Origin: JACSRF01 sp964504445
GTDB taxonomy: Bacteria > Chloroflexota > Anaerolineae > Promineifilales > Promineifilaceae
Length of the DNA stretch: 64,000 nt
Direction of reading: 5' to 3'
Assembly: GCA_964504445.1 (NCBI GenBank)
Contig: CAZDEO010000009.1
Span: 28,568 to 92,567, forward strand
The position numbers were made by a program, and so were the translations under genes. Of the stretch, positions 1 to 8,352 are shown piece after piece (position 1 is the first letter of the stretch; every line of letters starts with the position of its first letter). The notes beneath the pieces were generated by a model, which was not told the origin of the DNA, searched no databases, and saw only the letters and a list, made by a program, of their open reading frames with translations.

Positions 1-149
1 TTCAATACTTTGTTTTGTGAAATCTTGTGACCTTTAGGGTCACCCTTTATTCTATTGGAGAAGGTAAGAAGAACGTAAAACGGCCGTTAGAAATCCATCT
101 GATTGGCTGACCTCAAAACATTGCGACAAAACCTTGGCCCAGCAAGCAT

Positions 150-794
150 TTATTCGCTAGTTGTCGCCGCCCAAATGGTCAAATTATCAAAAGAAATGTC
201 CGTGTCGCCCCCGTCAAAAGCGGTAGCCGTCAGTCCTGCATAGCCACTGGTATAGGTGGTGTCTGTAGCCTCAGCCACAAATTTGTCATTGACGTACAGT
301 GCCAGGTAGTCCCCCACGCATACGGCGCGGACAGAGTTGGTGGCCCGGCCCTGGTTGACGGCAGAACTTGTTGCCCAATCCACCAAGGGGGTAACATCTG
401 GCCCTTCTCCCTTGCCAATGGAGTAGTAACCATCTCCGCTGACCAGGAAGTAATATCCATCGCCATTGTTACTGGTATCGGCGCGGCACATGATCCCATA
501 AGCATTGTTTTCAAACTCAGAAAGCTGGCTGGCTTCCACCTCAATGACCACATCGCTATGGCTGGCTTCGTTGAGGCCCCAAATGTACCCTTCATCCCCG
601 GTTTGGATGCGGTAAGCGCCATCTACCACTTCTAGCGCAACTGTTTCACCATAGTAGGTTTCCCAGGCGTTGGCGGAATCGAAGCGCTCTGAAAGCAAGA
701 CGTTGCCCAGAACGGCCTCTTTGGCTGGTCCACCGCAGCCTGCTACTGCCACAGCAACCAGAATGAGCGCAAGAACGAACCATTTTTTTAACAT
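150..794 (-). CDS. Secreted lipoprotein with LamG/concanavalin-like fold
   Basis: The 214-residue protein starts with a lipoprotein signal: Lys-Lys, a hydrophobic stretch, and the lipobox VAGC with the modifiable Cys near residue 20. The mature part is rich in beta-type sequence with repeated Gly-Asp-Gly-Tyr-Tyr and a C-terminal DNLTIW strand. That pattern is typical of jelly-roll LamG/DUF1080-like carbohydrate-binding modules. It is probably an exported, membrane-tethered binding protein; ligand unknown. The start has AAGGAG five bases upstream. A short inverted repeat at 27-43 (GTGACC/GGTCAC) lies downstream and might end the transcript. No operon partner is seen in the window. The fold assignment is by sequence character only. 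Confidence 0.6.
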   Translation of the reverse strand: MLKKWFVLALILVAVAVAGCGGPAKEAVLGNVLLSERFDSANAWETYYGETVALEVVDGAYRIQTGDEGYIWGLNEASHSDVVIEVEASQLSEFENNAYGIMCRADTSNNGDGYYFLVSGDGYYSIGKGEGPDVTPLVDWATSSAVNQGRATNSVRAVCVGDYLALYVNDKFVAEATDTTYTSGYAGLTATAFDGGDTDISFDNLTIWAATTSE

Positions 795-838
795 TTTTTC
801 TCCTTCACACTAAAGACGTTTTAATAAATGTTTTATTC

Positions 839-926
839 ATCATTTTCCCAGAAGCTACGAACCTATCGTTCTGGCAAAGACGCTTTCTCAGCTTCGGGGA
901 AAGATGAAATTCTCCCTTGAAAATGT
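839..926 (+). repeat. MITE/REP-like element, copy 1
   Basis: An 88-base intergenic element. It has imperfect terminal inverted repeats at 839-856 and 890-906 (ATCATTTTCCCAGAAGCT against ATCTTTCCCCGAAGCT on the other strand). The core around 874-895 is shared almost exactly with a second, inverted copy at 7766-7853. A shorter version lies at 20223-20262. It occupies the centre of a 385-base gap (795-1179) between divergent genes. The rest of that gap holds the hairpin at 933-969 and a weak CAGCCG/CGGCTG hairpin at 1053-1072, with no supportable gene. Confidence 0.75.
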
Positions 927-932
927 AGCCCG

Positions 933-969
933 GGTTGCCAAACCTGGAAGATAGGCAGGTCTGGCAACC
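933..969. repeat. 13-bp hairpin in intergenic gap
   Basis: GGTTGCCAAACCT at 933-945 pairs with AGGTCTGGCAACC at 957-969 with one mismatch and an 11-base loop. It directly follows the MITE-like element, so it may be part of a composite repeat. It is not followed by a clear T-tract, so a terminator role is doubtful. Confidence 0.6.
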
Positions 970-1179
970 TGCGTTACGGATTTTCATGCGCGGTGGTGTG
1001 CCACGCTCATGAAATCTCTTCTGACAATGTACCCAAAATTTGGCTGGCAATACAGCCGTAGAATGGCGGCTGATTTTAGTTTGTTTTGCATAATAGCGCG
1101 AATGTGGATTTTGTAACCGCTGACCTTTTTCTAACATGAATGGGATAGCTTATGGTGATTCGATTATTAGGAGTATGCC

Positions 1180-1953
1180 GTGAGTGAACAATTTATTTTT
1201 ACCGTAGATCAGGCTGATTTTCAGCAAGCAGTCATTGCGCGTTCGCGCGAGGTGCCCGTGTTGGTGGATTTTTGGGCGCCCTGGTGTGGGCCATGTCGCA
1301 TGTTGACGCCCACGTTGGAGAGATTGGCGCGGACGTTTAACGGCCGTTTCCTTCTGGCCAAAATCAACACCGACCAAAACCCGCAAATCTCCATGCAATA
1401 TGGCGTGCAGGGCATTCCCAACGTTAAGCTGTTCAAGGGGGGGCAGGTGGTAGATGAATTTGTGGGCGCGCAGCCGGAACCCATGGTGCGCCAGTTTTTG
1501 CAGCGTCATGTGCCCGTTGCCCCGCCCCAAAGCCAGCCCCGCCCCCAGCAGAAAGCCCCGCAAGATGGCGACGGCCGTCTCCGGTTGGCCAAACACCATT
1601 TGCGCCAGGGTAAAGGGTGCGAGGCTCAAGAGTTGCTGGTCAACTTTCCAGCCACTCCCCAGGCCTCTGAGGCCGGCCGACTACTACCTCTGGCCGATTT
1701 TCTGTGTCAGGTCCAGCGTAACCAATCTTTTAGCAACCAAAACGACCTGAACGTCATTTATCGCCAGGCTGCCGAAGCGCTGCGCCGCGAACCGTCGGCG
1801 GCCTTGTACAATCTATTGGTTGCCATGCACCAGGAACCAGAAGGCCGCCGCCCGCTTACCAAAGCCATTATGGAAGGCATCTTCGCTTTGCTAGGTGAAA
1901 ATGACACGCTGGTGCAGCAGTACCGGCAGCAGCTTGTTTCCTTGGGGGTGTAG
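1180..1953 (+). CDS. Thioredoxin-TPR protein (YbbN/CnoX-like)
   Basis: A 257-residue cytoplasmic protein. The N-terminal thioredoxin domain (about residues 1-108) carries the active site WCGPC with Cys36 and Cys39 and the conserved cis-Pro motif GIPN. A Pro/Gln-rich linker (about 112-130) joins a helical TPR-like domain (about 135-257). This architecture is the YbbN/CnoX family of thioredoxin-fold co-chaperones, which protect substrates from oxidation and pass them to chaperonins. Here an intact CxxC suggests real redox activity. The start is GTG, chosen because TTAGGAG lies six bases upstream. It ends just before a large hairpin shared with the convergent ABC operon. Confidence 0.85.
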   Translation: MSEQFIFTVDQADFQQAVIARSREVPVLVDFWAPWCGPCRMLTPTLERLARTFNGRFLLAKINTDQNPQISMQYGVQGIPNVKLFKGGQVVDEFVGAQPEPMVRQFLQRHVPVAPPQSQPRPQQKAPQDGDGRLRLAKHHLRQGKGCEAQELLVNFPATPQASEAGRLLPLADFLCQVQRNQSFSNQNDLNVIYRQAAEALRREPSAALYNLLVAMHQEPEGRRPLTKAIMEGIFALLGENDTLVQQYRQQLVSLGV

Positions 1954-1992
1954 GGGGAATGGTAGATGGTGGGGTAGTTTGTGGGTGGGCTA

Positions 1993-2041
1993 GCTGGTTA
2001 GCTGGTTGGCTTATTGAAAGCCCACCAACCAGCTAACCAGC
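1993..2041. terminator. Bidirectional hairpin between convergent genes
   Basis: A perfect 17-bp stem pairs 1993-2009 with 2025-2041. Each arm is built of tandem AGCTGGTT units, and GGCT/AGCC can form an inner stem in the loop. It lies between the stop codons of two convergent genes, which suits a two-way terminator, although no long T-tract follows. Confidence 0.55.
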
Positions 2042-2052
2042 CAACTAAGCTA

Positions 2053-3261
2053 TTATTCAAACCGGAATCGCCAGATTCCAATGACGAAGAACACAGCGGC
2101 AAAACCTAGCAGCACACCCGATTCGGGCAGGATGTCGGTAATGCCCTGCCCGCGCAAAGCCAGGTCGGTTAAGCTCTGCATAGCCCAGGTGGTGGGCAAC
2201 ACCTTAACGGCCGTTTGCACAGCTGGCGGGAAGAGTTCCATGGGCCACCAACAGCCCCCCAAAAGTGCCATGGCCATGCCCAACATGATGCTGAGGTTAT
2301 TGGCCTGCCCGGTGGTCTTGACAAAGGTGCCCAGCATCACGCCAAAAGCCACAGCAGCCAGGCCAAAGGTTACTAGGACCAGGGCCAGCCCCGACAGCGA
2401 TTGCCCCCAGTTTACCCCCATGACGTAAATGCCAAAAGTGACAAGAATTACCATTTGCACCAACGCTTGCAGATAGTTGCTGGTAATAGCCCCTAACAAA
2501 AAGGTAGACTTTTTTGTGGGGGTGCCGAGCAGGCGTTGCAATGTACCCTTTTCGCGCTCAAAGGACAGGAAGGCAGAGGTGCCTAACAGGGGAATGAAAA
2601 CCCAGGTGATGAGCTGCCCGGCTGTAGATTGAGCCGCTGGATCGTAGGTGCTGACGTTGATGTTAGCTGTTTCGGGCTGGGTCAAGCTGATGCGCTGAGG
2701 CGTTTCGGCCGTAAGCTGCTGGGCCATGTCCAGGCTGGTATTGAAGAAAGCGGCACGGGCCTCCTTGCTGGCAAAGGGTTGGCGGCTTTCGGCCTCGGTG
2801 GTGGCGTTGCGGGCGGCTAGCAGAGGTTGGCTCATGGCGCTGACGGCCGTTTGCACCGCCCTCGCCGCTATATCTCCGTTGCTGTTGTTGGGCAATTGTT
2901 GGAAATCAAGCACGGCCGTTTCCCCAGCCAGCAGCGCATCCCCAAAACCAGCTGTAATCACCAGCAACGCCGGCGCATCTTCATCGGCAAAGGCTGCTTC
3001 TGCGTCCCCCAGAGCCATCTCTTCCAGACGCACACTGTCTACCTCCCCCAGGGCGGCTAGCAGGTGGTCTGCCAGGGCGCTGCCGTCTTCATTTACCACC
3101 AGCAGCGGAATGCGGTTGTCGGCATCCGGGTCTGGGGCCATAAAGCCCCCTAACAGAGCCGTGAAGGTGACGGGCAAAATTAGAAAGAAGAGCAATTCCG
3201 ACTTACTAGAGAAGCGGACGATGATGTCTTTCCATAGCATGGTCCAAATTTTGTTGATCAT
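2053..3261 (-). CDS. ABC-2 type transporter permease
   Basis: A 402-residue integral membrane protein with the ABC-2 permease layout. There is one N-terminal membrane segment (about 22-42), a large extracytoplasmic domain (about 45-215), and five further hydrophobic segments to the C-terminus. The cytoplasmic motif SFEREKGTLQRLLGTPT before the second segment is typical of ABC-2/DrrB/YhgE-like exporters. It is the last gene of a four-gene operon and probably forms a heterodimer with the upstream permease, driven by the ATPase at 4613-5560. Substrate unknown; drugs, lipids or peptides are usual. AAAGGA lies upstream of the ATG. Confidence 0.85.
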   Translation of the reverse strand: MINKIWTMLWKDIIVRFSSKSELLFFLILPVTFTALLGGFMAPDPDADNRIPLLVVNEDGSALADHLLAALGEVDSVRLEEMALGDAEAAFADEDAPALLVITAGFGDALLAGETAVLDFQQLPNNSNGDIAARAVQTAVSAMSQPLLAARNATTEAESRQPFASKEARAAFFNTSLDMAQQLTAETPQRISLTQPETANINVSTYDPAAQSTAGQLITWVFIPLLGTSAFLSFEREKGTLQRLLGTPTKKSTFLLGAITSNYLQALVQMVILVTFGIYVMGVNWGQSLSGLALVLVTFGLAAVAFGVMLGTFVKTTGQANNLSIMLGMAMALLGGCWWPMELFPPAVQTAVKVLPTTWAMQSLTDLALRGQGITDILPESGVLLGFAAVFFVIGIWRFRFE

Positions 3262-3327
3262 TGTTATTATTATTCCTTTAGCAGGTCAGCCAGTTACTGC
3301 TTTAGCCTGATGGCTGCCTGCCCAACC

Positions 3328-4599
3328 CTATTGCAGCATAGTAGTGAAACGGCGATTAAACAACAGCACGGCCGCGCCAAAAAGCGCCACGCCCATGATC
3401 ACCAGGGCAATTAATTCCACGGTAATGTCGGCCAGGGTACCGCCCTGGTGCAGGCTCAGAAAGCCATCTAGCGCCCAGGCATTAGGGGTGATGCGGCTGA
3501 TAATCTCCAACAGACCTTCGCGGGGCAGGTTGACAAAGCCGCCCCCCAAGATGCCGAAGATGAGCATGAGGGCTGTGCCATAGCTGCTGACTTGTCCGGG
3601 TGTTCTGGCAAAGGAGGCTAGCAGCAGCCCCCAGCCGGTGGCGGCGATGGACACGGTGAGAATGAGCAAAATTACGCCCAGCGTGTCGCCCCAGTAGAGG
3701 CCAAAGAGCAGGGTGCTGCCCAATACGAGGACGCCCACCTGGGCTACGCCGCTGAGGAAGATGCCCAACACCTTGCCGCCTAGCACCTGGGCGCTGCTGG
3801 TGGGGGTCGCAAGCAGACGGGCCAGGGTGCCTTTGTGGCGCTCGTCGAGGAAGCTGCGCCCGCCCAGGGCAACGGTGTACATGAGGAAGGTGATGGCCAT
3901 GCCTGGGGCAAAGTAGGCCAGAGCGTTGAAGCTGTTTTCGTTTTCTATGACGGCCGTTTCCCGCTGTACGGTGATGACCTGAGTATCGCCAGCCTGCATT
4001 TGGGCAATTTGCCGCGCGCCAATTTCCTGGCCCACGGCTTGCATGTCGGCTACCGGCACAATACCGTGCATCATGAGTTGGGATAGGGTGACCTGGATGC
4101 TGGTGAGACCCATATCTACGCGGTTCACAAAATCTTGCACAATGCTTTCGATGACGCCAGCGCTAATAGGGCGACCGGGACTGGCGTAAATTTCGATGGC
4201 GACGGCCGTTTCTGTTTCCCCCGTACCCATATTCTGCGGAATCACACTGGCCGAAAAACCGGCGGGAATCACTACCAGCGCTGCCAGCTCATCCGCTTCC
4301 ACCTGTTGGCGAGCGGCAGCTACATCTGTTGTTTCCACCGCTTCTAGCAAAGTCGCCAGGTCAGTGCCCGTTAACACATGAACCAACTCCTGCCCCAACT
4401 CCCCTGCGTCTTGGTTGACGACAGCTACAGGAATATCCGCCAGCCCTGTGCCGGTGCTGTTGTTGGCGGAAAACGAACCGGACACCAGCCCCAGCCCCAG
4501 CGTCAACACAAAAGGCGCCGCCAGCATGAGAATAAGCGCCCCCCGGTCACGGAAAAGCACCAATAAATCCTTCCAACCAATAGTCCATACTTTTTTCAT
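3328..4599 (-). CDS. ABC-2 type transporter permease
   Basis: A 423-residue permease with the same layout as its downstream neighbour: a first membrane segment near residues 20-40, a long outer domain, the motif LDERHKGTLARLLATPT, then five hydrophobic helices. The frame is open 165 bases further upstream, but that extension overlaps the ATPase gene and is Pro/Arg/Cys-rich. The ATG at 4599 has AAGGGGG upstream and begins the typical MKKVWTIGWKDL. It sits 13 bases after the ATPase gene, so it is surely co-transcribed. The two permeases are only distantly alike, which suggests a heterodimeric pore. Confidence 0.87.
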   Translation of the reverse strand: MKKVWTIGWKDLLVLFRDRGALILMLAAPFVLTLGLGLVSGSFSANNSTGTGLADIPVAVVNQDAGELGQELVHVLTGTDLATLLEAVETTDVAAARQQVEADELAALVVIPAGFSASVIPQNMGTGETETAVAIEIYASPGRPISAGVIESIVQDFVNRVDMGLTSIQVTLSQLMMHGIVPVADMQAVGQEIGARQIAQMQAGDTQVITVQRETAVIENENSFNALAYFAPGMAITFLMYTVALGGRSFLDERHKGTLARLLATPTSSAQVLGGKVLGIFLSGVAQVGVLVLGSTLLFGLYWGDTLGVILLILTVSIAATGWGLLLASFARTPGQVSSYGTALMLIFGILGGGFVNLPREGLLEIISRITPNAWALDGFLSLHQGGTLADITVELIALVIMGVALFGAAVLLFNRRFTTMLQ

Positions 4600-4612
4600 G
4601 ATTGCCCCCTTG

Positions 4613-5560
4613 CTAATCTCGCAGTGCCCGGCCCGTGAGGTGCAGGAACACCGCTTCCAGGTTGGGTTCTTCAATATCAATGGTGCGCACCGGCACACCG
4701 GCGTCGTTGGCCTTGGTGATGGCTCCGGGTAGCGCTTCTTCGGCTTCAGTGACAGAGAGGGCAATTTCCCCGTCCAGCGCGGTAACGGCTAATACACCGG
4801 GCAGTCCTTCAAACAAATGGGTCACTTCTTCACCCAGGAAGCCTTCGCCCAGGTGCAGGCGCAGCGTTTCTTGCTGGCCCACTACCTTGGTCAATTCAGC
4901 CTGGGTGCCTACCGCAATGAGTTGGCCATGATCAATAATGCCCACGCGGTCGCTTAATTCTTCAGCTTCTTCCATGTAGTGGGTGGTGTAGAGGATGGTG
5001 ATGCCGTGGTCGCGCAATTCTTTGACCATGTCCAGGATGCGGCGGCGGCTTTGGGGATCGATGCCAACTGTTGGCTCGTCCATAAAGAGCAGTTGCGGCT
5101 TGTGCAGCAGCCCGGCGGCGATGTTGATGCGCCGTTTCATGCCGCCGGAATAGGTGCCCACGCGGTCGTCGGCCCGGTCGCGTAAATTTACCTGTTCTAG
5201 CACGTCTTCAATGCGTTTTTTGAGGTCTTTGCCAGCCAGGTTGTACATCTGGCCCCAAAAGCGCAGGTTTTGCCGCGCCGTCAGCTCGTCGTAAAGGGCA
5301 ATTTCTTGAGGCACAATGCCGATAATTTCGCGGACGCGCAGGCTGTCTTTGGTAATGGAATGCCCACCGATTACGGCCGTGCCCGATGTAGGCTCTAGCA
5401 AACAACTAAGCATAGAGATGGTAGTGGTTTTCCCCGCGCCGTTTGGCCCCAGCAGGCTAAATATTTCGCCCCGTAACACGCTAAAAGAAACGTCTTTGAC
5501 GGCTTCCAGATCGCCATACTTCTTGCTTAAATTTTGAGTAGTTAAAATAGCTTCGCTCAT
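4613..5560 (-). CDS. ABC transporter ATP-binding protein (DrrA-like)
   Basis: A 315-residue ATPase. Walker A is GPNGAGKTT (near residue 40), the signature is YSGGMKRRI (near 138), Walker B is LLFMDEPT, and a switch His follows in TTHYMEEAEEL. The C-terminal 80 residues form the extra domain found in DrrA/CcmA-type exporter ATPases. It powers the two ABC-2 permeases encoded directly downstream. ATP-binding and signature motifs are intact. The start MSEAILTTQNLSKKYG is the usual start for the family. Confidence 0.93.
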   Translation of the reverse strand: MSEAILTTQNLSKKYGDLEAVKDVSFSVLRGEIFSLLGPNGAGKTTTISMLSCLLEPTSGTAVIGGHSITKDSLRVREIIGIVPQEIALYDELTARQNLRFWGQMYNLAGKDLKKRIEDVLEQVNLRDRADDRVGTYSGGMKRRINIAAGLLHKPQLLFMDEPTVGIDPQSRRRILDMVKELRDHGITILYTTHYMEEAEELSDRVGIIDHGQLIAVGTQAELTKVVGQQETLRLHLGEGFLGEEVTHLFEGLPGVLAVTALDGEIALSVTEAEEALPGAITKANDAGVPVRTIDIEEPNLEAVFLHLTGRALRD

Positions 5561-5642
5561 GGGTTTCCTCTGTTAATAAAGGATGTCTGAAGACCGGTGG
5601 GAGCTTGCCATTGGCAAACCACCACCGGCCTGTTTGGTTGAG

Positions 5643-6158
5643 TTACTGCATTTTTTCCTGGTTTGTCCGGTAGCCTTTAAAGATGACATAGATGCCGCCG
5701 AGGATGAGCAGTGCTGGCCACAGCCTGCCCACCAGCTCCAGGGCGGTGTGGAAAAAGCCACCGAGGAACAAGCTGCTGCCAATGAGGGCCATGATGCCAC
5801 CGGGGATGAGGGGCCACCAGTGGGTTTCTGAGGTGAAAACGGCCGTGAGCACTGTAATCAACACCCATCCTGCCGCAAAGCCCAAGAAGAAAACGCCTCC
5901 TTCAGCCTCACCGGTTATGTTAAAAACGGGCCCTGCAACCAGGTAAGTTCCTAACCCCAAACCACCCAAGATGCCGCTGGGGATGAAGAATCCGGCCTGG
6001 CGGGTGATAACGCCAGCGACCAAAAAGGCGGTGGCTATCAGGGGCAAAACCAACAGCCCCATGGTTTCTGTAAAGTCAATAAATTGGGCAACCAGGGCAA
6101 ATATGCCCAGACCAATTAACAAAATTCCACCCATTAAATCGTTACGCTTTTTGTTCAT
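5643..6158 (-). CDS. Small membrane protein heading the ABC exporter operon
   Basis: A 171-residue protein with about five hydrophobic segments and few charged residues, ending in YRTNQEK. It resembles LiaF/DUF5668-type membrane proteins, but that is a guess from composition. The start at 6158 was chosen over an upstream in-frame ATG because AAGGAG lies seven bases before it. It is the first gene of the exporter operon, 82 bases before the ATPase start. In Firmicutes such proteins sense or repress envelope-stress systems together with ABC exporters; a similar role here is inference. Confidence 0.65.
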   Translation of the reverse strand: MNKKRNDLMGGILLIGLGIFALVAQFIDFTETMGLLVLPLIATAFLVAGVITRQAGFFIPSGILGGLGLGTYLVAGPVFNITGEAEGGVFFLGFAAGWVLITVLTAVFTSETHWWPLIPGGIMALIGSSLFLGGFFHTALELVGRLWPALLILGGIYVIFKGYRTNQEKMQ

Positions 6159-6207
6159 TTCCAAACTCCTTTTAATTAGGGTCATCATGTTTATCAGTTA
6201 TGCTGCC

Positions 6208-6263
6208 AGTATAAAGGTTAGGTAGGTCATGGTTGATGTGCCGGAAGTCATGTTCAGGTCATA
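6208..6263 (-). promoter_or_regulatory. Candidate promoter and activator sites for exporter operon
   Basis: Reading the minus strand, a -10-like TATACT lies at 6213-6208. Just upstream are three direct copies of a CATGAC-type half-site, seen on the plus strand as GTCATG at 6226, GTCATG at 6247 and GTCATA at 6258. They are spaced 21 and 11 bases, that is, two and one helical turns, as for a response-regulator-type activator. The remainder of the 302-base gap 6159-6460 holds no supportable gene. Confidence 0.35.
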
Positions 6264-6460
6264 TTTCCCGTTGGCCCCAATCTAGGCCATACTTAGCGGA
6301 ATCGAAATAACCAGGGAACAGTTATCGGATTTCGCCGAGAAATCGGATCTCTCATTTCAATACTGATACTGCTTGGATGGGATTCCTTTTCTTTAGCAAA
6401 CGTGCTATTGTATGGGCAAAGTGGGGCTGTATTTTGGGTAACTCTGTGGAGGTGGCAGCC

Positions 6461-6892
6461 ATGAGTGTCGTGATACAGGAAATGAGCATCCGTGATTATG
6501 ATGAAGTACGGGCTTTATGGGAGTCTTCTGAAGGTATTGAGATTAGTGATATTGATTCGCGGCAAGATATTTCCCGCTTTCTAGAGCGTAACCCGGGTTT
6601 GAGTTTTGTGGCAAGGGAAAATGGCGAGTTAGTGGGAGTGGTGCTGTGCAGCCACGATGGGCGACGCGGTTACATTGATCAGCTGGCTGTGCGCGCGTCT
6701 CACCGGCGGCAAGGAATCGGCCGTTTCCTGGTCTCTCGTTGCCTGTTTCACCTTATGCGCCTGGGCATTCGCCGCTGGAACCTCTTTGTGTTGGAGAATA
6801 ACCAGGAGGCCATTGCTTTTTGGCGGGCGCTGGGCTGGGCAGAACGGGTAGAACTGGTTACCATGTCGCGGCAGGGTGGAAACGGTATATGA
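6461..6892 (+). CDS. GNAT family N-acetyltransferase
   Basis: A 143-residue protein of typical GNAT length. The acetyl-CoA pyrophosphate-binding motif is RRQGIG (near residue 84), preceded by the beta strand YIDQLAVRASH. The C-terminal part FVLENNQEAIAFWRALGW is the usual GNAT motif B. The ATG at 6461 was chosen because GGAGGTGGCAGCC precedes it; 28 extra upstream codons are open but unlike the family. Its TGA overlaps the ATG of the arginase-family gene (ATGA), so the two are translationally coupled. Coupling suggests related nitrogen or amino-acid substrates, which is inference. Confidence 0.9.
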   Translation: MSVVIQEMSIRDYDEVRALWESSEGIEISDIDSRQDISRFLERNPGLSFVARENGELVGVVLCSHDGRRGYIDQLAVRASHRRQGIGRFLVSRCLFHLMRLGIRRWNLFVLENNQEAIAFWRALGWAERVELVTMSRQGGNGI

Positions 6893-7656
6893 AAAATCAG
6901 TACATTTTGACTCCGTACTTCTTGGATAGACCTGAAAACGCGCTGTACGCGTTGGCCACGCCCGATTGGGTGGTTAACGATCCCGAACTTCCGGTGGGCA
7001 GCCCGCAGGAACGAATGGCGCATCTTTACAAGCCGCTGGCGGCGCAGGTTGGGGCGGCAGTAATGAGGGGTGAGCGCCCGGTGAGCGTGGCCGGAGATTG
7101 CTGCACTAGCATAGGCGTCCTGGCCGGGTTGGAGCAGGCTGGCTTGCGGCCTAACCTCATCTGGTTTGATGCGCACGGTGATTTTAATACCTGGGAGACA
7201 ACCCCCAGCGGCTTTTTGGGCGGCATGCCGCTGGCTATGGCTGTGGGGCGGGGCGAGCAGACCATTGTGCAGGCCGTTGGATTGACGCCGTTGCCGGAAG
7301 AACAGGTTATTTTGACGGATGCGCGGGATTTGGATGCCGAAGAACGCGAGGCGGTGAGTGCATCGCGTGTCACGCACTTGGGTCGGGTAGAGGACCTGCT
7401 AGACTATCCGTTGCCGGATGGGCCATTCTACGTGCACTTTGATGCGGATGTGCTGGATCCCGCCGACGCCCCGGCTATGAATTATCTGGCCCATGGCGGG
7501 CCTTCCCTGGATATGGTGCAGCGCGTGCTGCGCCGTCTGGCGGCGTCGGGGCAGGTGCGGGCGGTGTCTCTTTCGTCTTGGAGTCCGGCGATGGATGGTA
7601 ACGGCCGTTCCCGCAACGTGGTGATGGGCCTTCTGCGAGAACTCCTGGCGTCTTGA
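6889..7656 (+). CDS. Arginase/agmatinase (ureohydrolase) family protein
   Basis: A 255-residue member of the ureohydrolase superfamily, which hydrolyses guanidino groups with a binuclear Mn centre. Metal-binding motifs visible are WFDAHGDFNT and HFDADVLDP. The first motif, normally GGDHS, reads AGDCCTS, with Cys at the usual His ligand position. Divergent bacterial arginase-like proteins often show this, and activity or substrate may differ. It is shorter than classical arginases (about 300). It overlaps the GNAT gene by four bases. The upstream open extension in this frame is ignored because it runs inside the GNAT gene. Confidence 0.82.
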   Translation: MKNQYILTPYFLDRPENALYALATPDWVVNDPELPVGSPQERMAHLYKPLAAQVGAAVMRGERPVSVAGDCCTSIGVLAGLEQAGLRPNLIWFDAHGDFNTWETTPSGFLGGMPLAMAVGRGEQTIVQAVGLTPLPEEQVILTDARDLDAEEREAVSASRVTHLGRVEDLLDYPLPDGPFYVHFDADVLDPADAPAMNYLAHGGPSLDMVQRVLRRLAASGQVRAVSLSSWSPAMDGNGRSRNVVMGLLRELLAS

Positions 7657-7688
7657 CACCAGCCAATGACTTTTATCAAAGGCAAATG

Positions 7689-7700
7689 TGCTGTTTGTCA
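7689..7700 (-). promoter_or_regulatory. Candidate operator upstream of universal stress gene
   Basis: On the minus strand this reads TGACAAACAGCA. It resembles TGACAAATGTCA at 9766 and TGACAAACATCA at 17905, each in front of a separate transcription unit. The shared pattern TGACAAAnnnCA could be a Crp/Fnr-type or other dimer site. Weak evidence. Confidence 0.25.
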
Positions 7701-7765
7701 CTATTCCCCCAACGCTGTTTGGCATAAAGTGCAGGGAATACTGTTGCTCTTGGTAAACAAAGTAG

Positions 7766-7853
7766 CACATTGAAAAAAAGGAATTTCGACTTTTCTGGAA
7801 GCTGAGAAAGCGTCTTTGCCAAAGCAATTGGTTCGTAGCTTCCGGTAAATGAT
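7766..7853 (-). repeat. MITE/REP-like element, copy 2
   Basis: The inverted counterpart of 839-926. Read on the minus strand it begins ATCATTTACCGGAAGCT and contains GGCAAAGACGCTTTCTCAGC, identical to copy 1 over 20 bases or more. Ends are less conserved. It lies in the 212-base gap between the arginase-family gene and the universal stress gene and probably contributes to the leader of the latter. Confidence 0.75.
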
Positions 7854-7868
7854 ATGTGGTGGGAGCAT

Positions 7869-8306
7869 ATGTATAAATTAATTTTAGTACCGCTAGATGG
7901 TTCTCAACGCGCTGAGGCAATATTGCCTCATGTGGAAAACTTGGCGCGCTGCACAGGCGCAAAATTACTTTTGCTTAACGTCATCGATCCGCCCATGAAC
8001 CTGGTCAGCCCTTATGACATGATGCCCAGCTATACGGCGGAAGAGATTCAGGCTATGGTTGATGATGCTGAGGCGTATTTGCGTATGGCTGCAGAGCGCG
8101 TGCAGGCCCACAACATTACTGCACAAACAATTGTAGAGTACGGGGCGGTGGTAGCCACCATCATTGAGATTGCAGAACGGGAGAAGGCTGACCTGGTAGC
8201 TATGGCTAGCCATGGCCGAACTGGCCTTTCGCGCGTCTTTTATGGCAGCGTGGCTGCTGGCGTTTTGCAGCGCATTGATCGCCCCTTGCTTCTTGTTCGT
8301 GCCTGA
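7869..8306 (+). CDS. Universal stress protein (UspA family)
   Basis: A 145-residue single-domain Usp. It has the N-terminal strand YKLILVPLDGS and the ATP-binding loop with the C-terminal motif MASHGRTGLSRVFYGSVA, that is, G-2x-G-9x-G(S). This marks the ATP-binding UspA subclass. The ATG at 7869 is preferred over an in-frame ATG five codons earlier, because family members begin a few residues before the first strand. It lies 46 bases upstream of the thioredoxin-VKOR gene on the same strand and may be co-transcribed. A MITE-like repeat and a candidate operator lie in its leader. Confidence 0.92.
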   Translation: MYKLILVPLDGSQRAEAILPHVENLARCTGAKLLLLNVIDPPMNLVSPYDMMPSYTAEEIQAMVDDAEAYLRMAAERVQAHNITAQTIVEYGAVVATIIEIAEREKADLVAMASHGRTGLSRVFYGSVAAGVLQRIDRPLLLVRA

Positions 8307-8352
8307 AGGCGTTATTGAACATTTCGGCGGGCCATTCGTGAGGTTTGTGTCT

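Noticed and set aside
230..622. Shadow reading frames such as the 130-residue frame at 230-622
   Set aside because: They overlap clear genes, lack ribosome sites and have biased, low-information composition; the same holds for most other alternative frames.
1993..2041. CRISPR-like repeat
   Set aside because: A single hairpin made of AGCTGGTT units without spacers.
4600..4764. Upstream extension of the ABC permease
   Set aside because: It overlaps the ATPase gene and is Pro/Arg/Cys-rich; AAGGGGG precedes the ATG at 4599.
8212..8352. Earlier start of the Trx-VKOR protein
   Set aside because: It overlaps the Usp gene and would bury the signal peptide that begins at 8353.
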